NCBI GenBank assembly: GCA_029287305.1
Contig: JARFRJ010000148.1
Location: forward strand, 1 to 20,308
Direction: 5' to 3'
DNA: 20,308 bases
Source of the DNA: Hyphomonas sp.
Lineage (GTDB): Bacteria; Pseudomonadota; Alphaproteobacteria; Caulobacterales; Hyphomonadaceae
Of the stretch, positions 1-8,449 are shown piece after piece (position 1 is the first letter of the stretch; every line of letters begins with the position of its first letter). A program made the position numbers and the translations under genes. The notes under the pieces were generated by a model. The model searched no databases. It was not told the origin of the DNA and saw only the letters and a list, made by a program, of their open reading frames with translations.

Positions 1-1051
1 GGGCATAGCCCATGCCGCCATGCGCCAGAACCGCCGCTTCGCAGGCATGAAAGCCTGCCTCGGCCCCCAAATATTTAGCCGCATTGGCTTCAGCCCCGCA
101 CGCTTCACCCTGATCAAACAGGCTGGCGGCTTTATAGGCGAGCAATTCAGCCGCTTTCAGCTCTGCCCAGGATTTTGCCAGAGGATGTGCGACGCCTTGA
201 TTTTGACCGATCGGACGGCCAAACACCACACGCTCATTGGCATATGTGCTGGCGCGTTCCAGCGCGGCATAACCAAGACCGATGCTCTCAACTGCAAACA
301 GGACACGTTCCGGATTGAGCCCTTCAATCAGATATTTAAACCCCGCCCCTTCCTCGCCAATCAAATGATCTTTGGGAACGGGCAGGCCATCAATAAACAG
401 CGTATTACATTCGACGGCTTTGCGGCCCATTTTCGGGATCGGATTGGCCTCAATATAGGCCCGATTGAAATCGGTATAAAAAAGTGACAGGCCAAGATAG
501 GGCTTAGCACATTGGTCTTTCGGGGTTGTCCGCGCAATGAGCAGGATTTTATCGGCCCGCTGTGCCCCCGTTGTCCAAATCTTGCGGCCATTGAGCACAT
601 ATCCTGTATTCGTGCGCTCGGCTTGGGTTTCCAGAGAGGCCGTATCTAGGCCGGAATTTGGCTCGGTGACCGCAAAACACATTTTTTCCGTGCCGGATAT
701 AAGTTTCGGCAGGGCCTCCTGTTTCAACGCTTCTGAGCCAAATTTCTCCAAAGGCTTCGGCCCGAATATGTTCAGATGGATCGCCGATGCGCCAGAATAG
801 CCCGCCCCGGACCGGGTCACCGTCTGCATGACAAGGGCTGCCTCTGTCAGGCCAAGCCCGGCCCCGCCATATTCTTCGGGCATGGCCACACCAAGCCAGC
901 CCCCCTGCGCCATGGCTTCGGTAAAGGCTTCCGGCCAGTTGCCGGTCTCATCGGTTTTCAACCAATAATCGGCATCAAACTGGGCGCAGGTGCGCGCCAC
1001 CGCATCCTGAATAGCTGTTTGATCCTCGTTCATTGCCTGAATAATATGCAT
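1..1051 (-). CDS. acyl-CoA dehydrogenase, 3' end cut by the window edge
   Basis: FAD-dependent acyl-CoA dehydrogenase, which would oxidise an acyl-CoA to the 2,3-enoyl-CoA and pass electrons to ETF; the substrate class cannot be told. The minus strand is open for 350 codons from ATG at 1051 to the left edge. Visible family marks are MPEEYGGAGLG near residue 57, the flavin-region signature AVTEPNSGLDTAS (Leu where Ser/Thr is usual before Asp), WTTGAQRADK, and HGGMGYA at the very edge. The catalytic Glu normally lies about 25 residues after GGxGY, so it is outside the window and activity cannot be judged. AAGGAC sits 8 nt before the ATG; a second in-frame Met is at residue 7. The next gene upstream on the same strand is thiO, 133 bp away. 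Family assignment is secure; the physiological substrate is not. Confidence 0.95.
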   Translation of the reverse strand, partial: MHIIQAMNEDQTAIQDAVARTCAQFDADYWLKTDETGNWPEAFTEAMAQGGWLGVAMPEEYGGAGLGLTEAALVMQTVTRSGAGYSGASAIHLNIFGPKPLEKFGSEALKQEALPKLISGTEKMCFAVTEPNSGLDTASLETQAERTNTGYVLNGRKIWTTGAQRADKILLIARTTPKDQCAKPYLGLSLFYTDFNRAYIEANPIPKMGRKAVECNTLFIDGLPVPKDHLIGEEGAGFKYLIEGLNPERVLFAVESIGLGYAALERASTYANERVVFGRPIGQNQGVAHPLAKSWAELKAAELLAYKAASLFDQGEACGAEANAAKYLGAEAGFHACEAAVLAHGGMGYA

Positions 1052-1089
1052 GGGACAGTCCTTATAGTCTCTCTAATCGATGTGAATAT

Positions 1090-1119
1090 GATGTAGACGC
1101 TGTCAGGTCCGACGTCCAA
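1090..1119 (-). promoter_or_regulatory. possible sigma-70-type promoter for the acyl-CoA dehydrogenase
   Basis: On the minus strand TTGGAC (1119-1114) and TACATC (1095-1090) are separated by 18 bp. This would start transcription about 30 nt before the ATG at 1051. Both hexamers deviate from consensus, so the call rests only on position and spacing. Confidence 0.25.
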
Positions 1120-1184
1120 TACGGATTAGTTTGTATCGTCCATTTAAGCCTGTGCGGGGTTAATGCAATTTCCAGCCTAATCCT

Positions 1185-2192
1185 CTAAACCGCCTCCATG
1201 GCCCGATCTGGCGCGAAACTCTGAAAATACTCCGGAGGGGCCTCACCGAGGATACAGGCCGATAGGAGCTGCGCTGTGATCGGGGCAAGCAATATACCGT
1301 TTCTGTAATGCCCGGCGGCGATAAAGTGGCGCGGATCGGCAAGCTGGCCAAGGAAAGGCGCATGATCAAATGTCGCCGGACGATATCCACTCCAATGATC
1401 CTGAATTGGCATATCGGCCACAGCAGGGAGAAAGCATTGCGCCCGGTCAATCAGATAGGAAACCGGGTCCGCCACCTCTCCGAGCGTTGCCCCAATCAGA
1501 AGCTGCTCACCGCGCGGCACGGCATATTCAGCCCCGCAGCGGATGACATAATCCACGCCAAGCCCCCCCTGACGCGCAAAGGCCAGCATAACACCTTTCA
1601 CAGGCTTGACCCCATAGCCTGCCGCATGGCCTTGCGTGAAAAGCACTTTGTCATATGCACGCAGATCGGCATCTCCTGCGTCTATGCGCTGGGGGATCAG
1701 CGTCACCCCAATTCTGGGCATAAGTGTGCCAAGCGCGTCCAGAACGCGGCGATTATTGACCCAGCCATCCGCATTAAGCCATTTCGAAGCGATAACCCTA
1801 TCGGACATCATAGATATATCGCGCCCTGTCCTCTCTGCCTTATTGAAATTTTCAAGGCTAGCGAGTTTCGTTGCCTCCCGGGGACGTAAAGCGAGAGCTA
1901 GGGTTGGGCCCCGATAATAGCCAATGGAAAGGCCGCTGGCCGCTTCCAGCTCATCGGAAAAATCTGGCCAAAGCTGTGCACTTGTCTGGCAGAGCAAGGC
2001 AAGCGCCGGATGCGCCTTGTCTTGGTGAAGGCTTTCATAAGTAGGCCCGAGCATGCCAGCCGCCGCCCAGCTTGCTGATTTTGTCGCCGATGGGCTGTCA
2101 TAGACGGTGACCTGCGCGCCCTTTTGCGCCAGACGCCAAGCACAGGACAGACCCATAATTCCGCCCCCAATAATGGCTATTCTATCTGTCAC
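1185..2192 (-). CDS. thiO: glycine oxidase ThiO-type FAD-dependent amine oxidase
   Basis: Member of the D-amino-acid oxidase (DAO) fold family. ThiO oxidises glycine to iminoacetate (dehydroglycine) for the thiazole ring of thiamine. The 335-residue protein starts with an FAD-binding Rossmann motif IIGGGIMGLSCAW (residues 7-19), with Asp32 after the second strand. Near residue 298 it has GHYRNGILLAPITAQLL, the most ThiO-like stretch, preceded by a GYRP..DHAPFLG segment. Length fits the family. The start is GTG at 2192 with only a weak GAGAG-like SD. ThiO is usually encoded among thiC/thiS/thiG/thiE; none of these is in the window, so the gene stands apart from its usual partners and a related amine oxidase role cannot be excluded. 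It is divergent from the iron transporter operon. Confidence 0.82.
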   Translation of the reverse strand: MTDRIAIIGGGIMGLSCAWRLAQKGAQVTVYDSPSATKSASWAAAGMLGPTYESLHQDKAHPALALLCQTSAQLWPDFSDELEAASGLSIGYYRGPTLALALRPREATKLASLENFNKAERTGRDISMMSDRVIASKWLNADGWVNNRRVLDALGTLMPRIGVTLIPQRIDAGDADLRAYDKVLFTQGHAAGYGVKPVKGVMLAFARQGGLGVDYVIRCGAEYAVPRGEQLLIGATLGEVADPVSYLIDRAQCFLPAVADMPIQDHWSGYRPATFDHAPFLGQLADPRHFIAAGHYRNGILLAPITAQLLSACILGEAPPEYFQSFAPDRAMEAV

Positions 2193-2300
2193 GCCAGCTC
2201 TCGCTTTATTAAAATAATCTGTTCTTTAGACAGACCAAATTTAAGGGCATTTGCGTCAAATTGTAAGCCGTCTTGTCTTTTTATGGACAGGGCGGCGCCT

Positions 2301-2328
2301 CTTATAATAAGAGTGAGTTTCATTTTCA
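2301..2328 (+). promoter_or_regulatory. candidate promoter -10 and TGA-N9-TCA (RirA-like) operator of the iron ABC operon
   Basis: A perfect TATAAT at 2303-2308 lies inside the 11-bp palindrome CTTATAATAAG (2301-2311). Six bases on is TGAGTTTCATTTTCA (2314-2328), an exact TGA-N9-TCA, the core described for iron-responsive operators bound by the Rrf2-family regulator RirA in alphaproteobacteria. If TATAAT is used, the operator covers the transcription start. No good -35 is visible at 16-18 bp. The core has only six fixed bases, so chance occurrence is easy; its position before an iron importer is what makes it plausible. Confidence 0.35.
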
Positions 2329-2394
2329 TGCTTGAACCTGTTATAGATGCACTTAAAATCTGCCCTCTATCTGCCCTTAAACCGGAAAAAATCT

Positions 2395-3423
2395 ATGCCG
2401 TTCAAAACAGTTTTCATCCTGCCACTTCTTCTCGCCGGGCTTTTGGCGTGTGCGCCAAACTCTGCGCCTGAAAGCGAAACCATCAGCATCTACAGCGCCC
2501 GTCATTATGATTCCGATCAAATGCTATATGATGCATTTACGGCGAAAACCCGTATTGAGGTACGCGTGCGCGAAGGCAAAAGCGCTGGCCTTTTGGAAAC
2601 CATGAAAACCGAAGGGGAAAAAAGCCCGGCGGATATTATTATCGCTGCGGATGCCGGCTCACTCTGGCGTTTTCAGCAGGCTGGCCTTTTACAGCCTGTC
2701 CGTTCCGATCTCTTGGAAGCGACAATACCCGCCGTCTATAGAGAGGCTGACGGATATTGGTTTGGGGTCTCAAAACGTGCCCGCATTATCGCCTATGACC
2801 CAACTCGAATAGAGCCGGGCCTTGTCAAGAGTTACAGAGCTTTTACCGATGCGTCCGTGCAGGGCGAGGTCTGCATTCGCTCCAGCTCGAACATCTATAA
2901 TCTTTCTCTCATGGCAGAATTGATAGAGCGCTGGGGCGCTGAAGAGGCGACCCGGTGGGCGGGCGCAACCCGCGCGCATTTTGCACGCCCCCCTTCTGGT
3001 GGAGATACGGCGCAACTTGAATCCATCGCCGCAGGCGAATGCGCCATTGCGCTCGTCAATCATTATTACTGGGTTCGGCTGGCCACACATGCCTCCGCCG
3101 AGAAGCGCGAAATTGCCCAGAAAGTTGCCCTCTCCTTTCCGAGCGAAGGCATGCGCACACATATCAATGTCACAGGCGCAGGCCTTGCCGCCCATGCCCC
3201 TAATCCAGCTGGAGGTCGCGCGTTTCTAGAGTTTCTGATAAGCCCTGAAGGCCAGGCGCTCTTGATCACGGAAACCAAGGAGTATCCGATTTTGGAAAGC
3301 GTGGCGCGGCCTGTCGGGCTTGAAGGCTTTGCCCCTCTGCCTGACCCGGATATCTCTTTGAGCGTCTATGGCCGGCATCAGATTCAGGCACAAATGATCT
3401 ATGATCAGGTGGGCTGGAATTAA
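2395..3423 (+). CDS. fbpA: ferric-iron ABC transporter substrate-binding lipoprotein (FbpA/FutA family)
   Basis: Captures ferric iron in the periplasm and hands it to the permease encoded next. It begins with ISIYSARHYDSDQMLYDAF, the family's first strand and an early Tyr that may bind metal. SPADIIIAADAGSLWRFQQA follows, then the paired tyrosines of NHYYWVRL (residues 224-225 from this start), which match the tandem Tyr that coordinates iron in FbpA. The end, YGRHQIQAQMIYDQVGWN, is typical. I chose the ATG at 2395 over an in-frame ATG at 2347 because it gives a clean signal sequence MPFKTVFILPLLLAGLLAC with lipobox LLAC (Cys19) and a 342-residue protein. A lipid anchor is unusual for the classical soluble FbpA of Gram-negatives, though the lipobox is textbook. 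It leads a three-gene operon. Confidence 0.93.
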   Translation: MPFKTVFILPLLLAGLLACAPNSAPESETISIYSARHYDSDQMLYDAFTAKTRIEVRVREGKSAGLLETMKTEGEKSPADIIIAADAGSLWRFQQAGLLQPVRSDLLEATIPAVYREADGYWFGVSKRARIIAYDPTRIEPGLVKSYRAFTDASVQGEVCIRSSSNIYNLSLMAELIERWGAEEATRWAGATRAHFARPPSGGDTAQLESIAAGECAIALVNHYYWVRLATHASAEKREIAQKVALSFPSEGMRTHINVTGAGLAAHAPNPAGGRAFLEFLISPEGQALLITETKEYPILESVARPVGLEGFAPLPDPDISLSVYGRHQIQAQMIYDQVGWN

Positions 3424-3456
3424 ATATGTCCTTTAGGCATCCTCCCGGAAACATCC

Positions 3457-5076
3457 ATGTCCGGGCTTAAACGCATCGCGACAAGCATAAGACATGTCAG
3501 CCGGCGTGATATTCCGGCTCTCATGGCTGGTCTGATTATTGGCGGGCCTGTAATGGCGACCGTGCTGATCGGTCTGTTTGCTGGGGGCGGCGATATATGG
3601 ACACATATTTTTCAGACCGCCCTGATGGGCTATGTGCTGAACACAGTGGCCTTAATGATCATCACAGGCGCTCTGGTCCTGATATTTGCCGTGCCAAGCG
3701 CCTATCTTGTCACCTATTATCGCTTTCCCGGTCAAAGCCTGTTTCACTGGGCCCTGATTTTGCCACTGGCCGCGCCCGGCTATGTTCTGGCCATCTCCTA
3801 TGCAGATTTTCTGGGCGTGTCCGGCCCCCTGCAAAGCGGGTTAAGGGAGCTGACCGGGCTCAGTGCCCGCGAGTATTGGTTTCCGGATATTCGCAGCCTT
3901 ATAGGCTGCAGCTTTGTTCTGGCCTGTTGCCTGTATCCTTATGCCTATCTCACTCTGCGGGTCGCTTTTACCTCGCAATCTGTCTCAACCCTAGAGGCCG
4001 CCAAATCCCTCGGACTTGGCGCGAGTGCGCGCTTTTGGCGCGTTATTCTGCCCTCAGCCCGACCGGCTATTGTCGCCGGAACAGCGCTGGCGCTTATGGA
4101 AGCGGTGGCCGATTATGGCGCAGCTGATTATCTTGGTGTGCAAACCTTAACCGTTGGCGTATTTCGCGCTTGGGCGAGCTATGGAGATGCCGCCGCTGGA
4201 GCCAGATTGGCGATTTTACTGGTTAGTCTGACCCTTTTCCTGCAATGGGCCGAACGGTGCCAGCGCGGCGCAGCAAGTTTTGATAAAAGCGCAAAGGGCT
4301 GGCGCAAGCTGACCCCTATACGCTTGCACGGGAAACAAGCCTTAGGGGCAAGTTTCTTTTGCACAGGACTTTTAACACTGGGATTTATGATCCCGATGGG
4401 TCATTTGATCGGGCTTGCCCTAGAAGGCTCCGGGGCGAGCGGGTCACTCCTGAAAGCCTTTTGGCGATCTGTTAGCCTAGCTGGACTGGCCAGCCTAGGA
4501 GCCTTCGCCTTAAGTCTTGTGATCGCCTTTGCCTTACAAGCAGGCCGCACAAGCGGGCGGTTTGCGCAGTTGGGCGCGCTTATGGCGTATGCGATCCCGG
4601 GCGCGGTCCTCGCGCTGGGCGCGCTTTATGTACAGCGCAGTTTCAATCTTTCCGGCGGACCGGTCATCGCGCTCGGCTTTCTTGTTTTGATCTATATAAG
4701 CCGATTTACCGCCGCAGGCCTTGGGCCCGTTCAAGCGGCCCTGCAACGGGCCCCGGCCAGTCTGACACAGGCTGCGCGTAGCCTTGGGGCAAGCCGCTGG
4801 AGACGTTTTCGCGCCGTTGAATGGGGCGTCATCTGGCCCGGCGCAGCCGCCTCAATGCTGATCCTGTTTGTTGAAATGCTCAAAGAACTGCCCGCCACGC
4901 TCTTACTGCGTCCCTTTGATTGGGACACGCTGGCGGTACGCGCCTATGCCTATGCTTCAGATGAACGTCTGGCAGCGGCGGCCCTGCCATCGCTGGCGAT
5001 TACTTTGGCGGGTCTCTTGCCTGTTATCCTTCTCTCCCGGCAATTATCCAAAAACACTTTCGAGGAGAAAACCTGA
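3457..5076 (+). CDS. fbpB: ferric-iron ABC transporter permease, fused two-domain FbpB type
   Basis: Inner-membrane permease of the iron importer. At 539 residues it carries two binding-protein-dependent permease domains in one chain, as usual for FbpB/HitB/SfuB. Hydrophobic segments run throughout, roughly six per half. Each half has the cytoplasmic coupling loop that docks on the ATPase: EAAKSLGLGASARFWRVILP (residues 180-199) in the first, and a variant starting QAARSLGASRWRRF (438-451) with Gln for Glu in the second. A soluble linker around residues 265-295 separates the halves. It starts 33 nt after the binding-protein gene, with GGAA before the ATG, and ends 2 nt before the ATPase start, so coupled expression is likely. 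Confidence 0.94.
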   Translation: MSGLKRIATSIRHVSRRDIPALMAGLIIGGPVMATVLIGLFAGGGDIWTHIFQTALMGYVLNTVALMIITGALVLIFAVPSAYLVTYYRFPGQSLFHWALILPLAAPGYVLAISYADFLGVSGPLQSGLRELTGLSAREYWFPDIRSLIGCSFVLACCLYPYAYLTLRVAFTSQSVSTLEAAKSLGLGASARFWRVILPSARPAIVAGTALALMEAVADYGAADYLGVQTLTVGVFRAWASYGDAAAGARLAILLVSLTLFLQWAERCQRGAASFDKSAKGWRKLTPIRLHGKQALGASFFCTGLLTLGFMIPMGHLIGLALEGSGASGSLLKAFWRSVSLAGLASLGAFALSLVIAFALQAGRTSGRFAQLGALMAYAIPGAVLALGALYVQRSFNLSGGPVIALGFLVLIYISRFTAAGLGPVQAALQRAPASLTQAARSLGASRWRRFRAVEWGVIWPGAAASMLILFVEMLKELPATLLLRPFDWDTLAVRAYAYASDERLAAAALPSLAITLAGLLPVILLSRQLSKNTFEEKT

Positions 5077-5078
5077 CC

Positions 5079-6152
5079 ATGTCTGAGCCTTTAAGTGTCA
5101 TAGATATCTCGCATGAATATGCCGGAAATGTCACTCTCATAGGGGTTTCTCTGGAGTTACGTCCCGGCGAGATCACCGCCCTGCTTGGGCCATCCGGAGC
5201 GGGCAAATCCACGCTCTTGCGCTTACTGGCAGGGCTGGAGACCCCAACAGACGGGCGCATCCTATATGGTGAGACAATCCTCGCCCAGAAAGGGCACAGC
5301 GTGCCGACCGAAAAGCGCTCAATTGGCCTCGTCTTTCAGGATTTTGCCCTCTTCCCACATCTCACCGCTGTGCAGAATATTGCCTTCGGCCTGATCAAGG
5401 AAACCAAGACGGAGCGCGCCCGGCTAGCGCTGAACTGGTTGGAGCGAATGGGGCTTGGCCGCCATGCCAATGCCTATCCGCACCAAATGTCCGGCGGAGA
5501 AAAACAGCGCCTAGCGATTGCCCGTGCCCTAGCCCCAAAACCCAAAGCGATCCTGATGGATGAGCCTTTCTCCAATCTCGACCCAGAGCAGCGCGACCAT
5601 ATTCGCAGAGCCAGTCTGGACATCATTCGCGCTTTGAACATTCCAGCCCTGATCGTCACCCATGATGCAGAAGAAGCGATGTCATCGGCAGATCGTCTGG
5701 CCATCATGCGAAATGGAAAAATTTTGCAGTCGGGCACGCCGGAGCATTTGTATAAACATCCCAATTCCTATGAAGCCGCCATCGCGCTAGGGCCAATTAT
5801 TGAACTTGAAGCCACACGCAATGAGGCAGGCGCGCCATGGCAGACCCAATTTGGACCTGTAGAGCTTGACGCAGACAAAACCAGACAAGCGGCCCGTATC
5901 GGCGTTCGCCCGGAAGCTTTTATCCTTGAGGCGAGCTCCCCTTACAGGGCGCATCTTATTACCAAAACCTTGAAAGGCCCTCTGATTGAGGCAGAGATTG
6001 AGGTGGAGATTGAAAACGCGGCCCGCCGCCTCAAAATCCTCCTTCCGGCCTCAACACGCTTGCAGACAGGTCAGGAAATCGGCCTTCGATTAAGCCCGGA
6101 TTTATGCGTTCTATGGCCTGACAAAGAGGCGTCACAAAAAACCGTCGATTAA
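5079..6152 (+). CDS. fbpC: ferric-iron ABC transporter ATP-binding protein (FbpC type)
   Basis: ATPase of the iron importer. All nucleotide-binding elements are intact in order: Walker A GPSGAGKST (37-45), Q-loop Gln87 in VFQDFALFPHLT, signature MSGGEKQRLAIARAL (137-151), Walker B AILMDEP (157-163) with catalytic Glu162, D-loop SNLD, and H-loop His195. Residues from about 240 to the end form the TOBE-like regulatory domain typical of this 350-residue subfamily. GAGGAG lies before the ATG, inside the 3' end of the permease gene, and the intergenic gap is 2 nt. The C-terminal domain alone does not exclude other carbohydrate- or metal-importing relatives; the iron assignment comes mainly from the binding protein. 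Confidence 0.93.
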   Translation: MSEPLSVIDISHEYAGNVTLIGVSLELRPGEITALLGPSGAGKSTLLRLLAGLETPTDGRILYGETILAQKGHSVPTEKRSIGLVFQDFALFPHLTAVQNIAFGLIKETKTERARLALNWLERMGLGRHANAYPHQMSGGEKQRLAIARALAPKPKAILMDEPFSNLDPEQRDHIRRASLDIIRALNIPALIVTHDAEEAMSSADRLAIMRNGKILQSGTPEHLYKHPNSYEAAIALGPIIELEATRNEAGAPWQTQFGPVELDADKTRQAARIGVRPEAFILEASSPYRAHLITKTLKGPLIEAEIEVEIENAARRLKILLPASTRLQTGQEIGLRLSPDLCVLWPDKEASQKTVD

Positions 6153-6246
6153 GAGCAAACCTCTCTTTTATGTTATATTGCACGCTTGATCTCGCCAAAA
6201 TCGTTTTTGCGCTTTAAATCAGTCTTACATTATCTGGACTTTCAAC

Positions 6247-7602
6247 ATGCTTTACAGACAGTTGCGTATTTTTTGCCTTGGCCTGACCCTTGCCTTGACC
6301 TGGCAGGCGGCGGCGGCGCAGGGCTTTTTACGCGATGCAGAAATTGAAAGCATATTGCGTGAATATACAGATCCGATCCTAGAGGCAGCCAATCTGGTGC
6401 CTGAAGATGTCGGCCTTTATGTGATCAATGATCCAAGCCTGAATGCTTTTGTCGCTGGCGGGCAACGTATTCATTTACATACTGGCTTGATCATCCGAGC
6501 AGAAACGCCGAGCCAGCTTAAAGGCGTCATCGCGCATGAAGCCGCCCATATTGCCAGCGCGCATGGCGCACGGCGCGCGCAAGACCTTGCGGCAGCCTCA
6601 CGCTCAGGCTTTGTTTCTATCGGACTTGGCATTATCGCCCTTGCCGCCGGAGCACCGGAACTGGGCGTCGCCCTGATTGCCAATTCGCAGCAAATTACCG
6701 CGCTGAATTTCTTTACGCATACGCGGGCCCAAGAAGCCTCTGCTGACCAGTCGGCGGTCAATTTTCTCGTCGATTCAGGCCAATCTGCCATCGGACTTGT
6801 CGAGTTTTTTGAAGCCTTCCGCTATCAGGAAGTCCTGTCAGAACAACGCCGCTATGCCTATTTTCGCACCCACCCACTTGCCTCAGACCGGATTGCCCGG
6901 CTTCGCCAGCGCGTTGCTGCAAGCGAATTTCCTACAGAGATAAAAAATCAGCGCGACCTCCATCTTATGGAAATGATGCAGGCCAAGCTGATCGGATATC
7001 TGGAACCGCCCGTGCGGGTTTATCAGCGCTATCCACGCGAGAATACCTCTCTGCCAGCCCGCTATGCGCGGGCCCATTCAGCCATTAACACACTCGATTT
7101 CACCTTTGCCCTAAAGGAGGCCGACTATTTGCTGGAAGCCGAGCCGGACAATCCCTATTTTCATGAGCTGAAAGGCTTTATCCTCTTCCAAAACGGCGAT
7201 CCTGAGGCCTCTATTTCCCCTTATGCCAGAGCGGTCGCCCTGACAGAGGGCAATGCCCTATTACTGATCAGCTATGCCCGGTCCCTGATTGCGCGCGATC
7301 AACCCGGCGATATGCAAGCGGGTGAAGACGCGCTGCGTGAGGCCCTGATAAAGGAGCCGGACAATGCCTTTGCCTGGTCAGAACTTGCCAAAGCGCTGGA
7401 CAAACAGGGCCGCCGCGGCGATGCGGAATTGGCAACGGCGGAAAAGTCTTTTCATATCGGTGATATTGTCAGCGCACATGCTTTTGCCAAGCGCGCAACC
7501 AATAATCTTGAGAAACATACGATCTCATATCGCCGCGCCTTGGACATTGCCGCGGTAACCGATCCAAGATTAAAAGAAAATCAGCGCTATTATAGACGCT
7601 AA
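6247..7602 (+). CDS. exported M48-family zinc metalloprotease with TPR-like C-terminus (BepA-like)
   Basis: Periplasmic protease of the BepA/YfgC/LoiP-like group, which in E. coli degrades or assists outer-membrane proteins such as LptD. A signal peptide ends about residue 24 (TWQAAAAQ). The zinc site is intact: HEAAH at 97-101 and the third ligand Glu163 in AQEASAD, with the family's FFTHTRAQEASAD context. FRTHPLASDRIARL near residue 210 is another M48 hallmark. From about residue 270, helical repeats (YLLEAEPDNPYFHELKGF, then an ALIKEPDNAFAWSELAKAL segment) look like TPRs. At 451 residues it matches the size of such proteins. The SD is weak. A DsbA-like gene follows after 84 bp on the same strand, so the two are probably linked in function. 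Confidence 0.9.
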   Translation: MLYRQLRIFCLGLTLALTWQAAAAQGFLRDAEIESILREYTDPILEAANLVPEDVGLYVINDPSLNAFVAGGQRIHLHTGLIIRAETPSQLKGVIAHEAAHIASAHGARRAQDLAAASRSGFVSIGLGIIALAAGAPELGVALIANSQQITALNFFTHTRAQEASADQSAVNFLVDSGQSAIGLVEFFEAFRYQEVLSEQRRYAYFRTHPLASDRIARLRQRVAASEFPTEIKNQRDLHLMEMMQAKLIGYLEPPVRVYQRYPRENTSLPARYARAHSAINTLDFTFALKEADYLLEAEPDNPYFHELKGFILFQNGDPEASISPYARAVALTEGNALLLISYARSLIARDQPGDMQAGEDALREALIKEPDNAFAWSELAKALDKQGRRGDAELATAEKSFHIGDIVSAHAFAKRATNNLEKHTISYRRALDIAAVTDPRLKENQRYYRR

Positions 7603-7686
7603 AGACAAATGTCCTATTTTTGCCGATTGCAATAATCCCCGATCTATATTCTACAAGTTTTCATATTAATTCTATAAGAGTACACC

Positions 7687-8427
7687 ATGTATAAAAAAAT
7701 CATTCTGTCATTCTGTCTGATCTTGCCATTTACGGCGCTGTCTTGTGCGCAAGACAAAATCAGTGACGCTGAACGCACAAAAACAGAAACTATTATTAAA
7801 GCATATCTGCTCGAAAATCCGGAGATTATCGAAGAGGCTCTCATTGCCCTGCATAATAAAAGAGAGGCGGAAAAGGGTGAAGCCAGCCGCGCCATGATCG
7901 CCGCCAATACGGATGTGCTTTATCAAAACGCCGCCGATTATGCGATCGGACCTGAAGATGCGGCCATCACGCTTGTCGAATTTTTCGATTATCGCTGCGG
8001 CTATTGTCGCAAGGCGGTCGAGGCGGTCAGCGCTTTGCCGGAAAAATATGATGGTCAGGTCCGCATTGTCTTCAAGGAATTTCCAATCCTGTCCGAAACC
8101 AGTCACAAGGCCGCCATTGCGGCGCTCGCGGCAGGCCGTCAGGGCAAATATTTCGAAATTCACCAGGCCTTTATGAAAACGCCGACCCAGTTGACTGAGG
8201 CGGACATTCTTAAGATTGGCGAGGATATTGGCCTTGATATAGAGGCGTGGAAGCAGGACCGCACGGATCCGGCCCTGAGCACGCAAATCACGCGCACGCA
8301 AAGCCTTGCCAGACGCCTCGGTGTCAATGCAACCCCTGCCTTTATCACAGATGAGACGTTGATTACCGGTCTGGATATGGCCCAGCTAAGCAAGATGATC
8401 GAAACCCAATTGGCTGAAATTGGCTAA
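7687..8427 (+). CDS. exported DsbA/ScsC-like thiol-disulfide oxidoreductase
   Basis: Periplasmic thioredoxin-fold protein that makes or rearranges disulfides. The active site is FFDYRCGYCRKA with Cys104 and Cys107, followed by the cis-proline loop GVNATPAF (Pro217). Residues about 27-75, rich in helix (AYLLENPEIIEEALIALHN), resemble the N-terminal domain of ScsC-type proteins, which in some members drives oligomerisation and shifts function toward isomerase. The N-terminus MYKKIILSFCLILPFTALSCAQ is a signal sequence, cleaved either after Ala21 or, less typically, at Cys20 as a lipoprotein (ALSC is not a standard lipobox). Length 246. It follows the M48 protease gene and converges with the flavoenzyme gene, only 22 bp between stop codons. 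Confidence 0.9.
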   Translation: MYKKIILSFCLILPFTALSCAQDKISDAERTKTETIIKAYLLENPEIIEEALIALHNKREAEKGEASRAMIAANTDVLYQNAADYAIGPEDAAITLVEFFDYRCGYCRKAVEAVSALPEKYDGQVRIVFKEFPILSETSHKAAIAALAAGRQGKYFEIHQAFMKTPTQLTEADILKIGEDIGLDIEAWKQDRTDPALSTQITRTQSLARRLGVNATPAFITDETLITGLDMAQLSKMIETQLAEIG

Positions 8428-8449
8428 ATTGATTTAAGGCACACGCGCT

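Noticed and set aside
1308..1889. 193-codon plus-strand open frame inside thiO
   Set aside because: It is the shadow of a well-supported FAD enzyme gene; its Cys/His/Arg-rich translation looks like antisense reading.
7708..8301. 197-codon minus-strand open frame opposite the DsbA-like gene
   Set aside because: It is antisense to a gene with an intact CGYC site and cis-proline loop and has no domain of its own.
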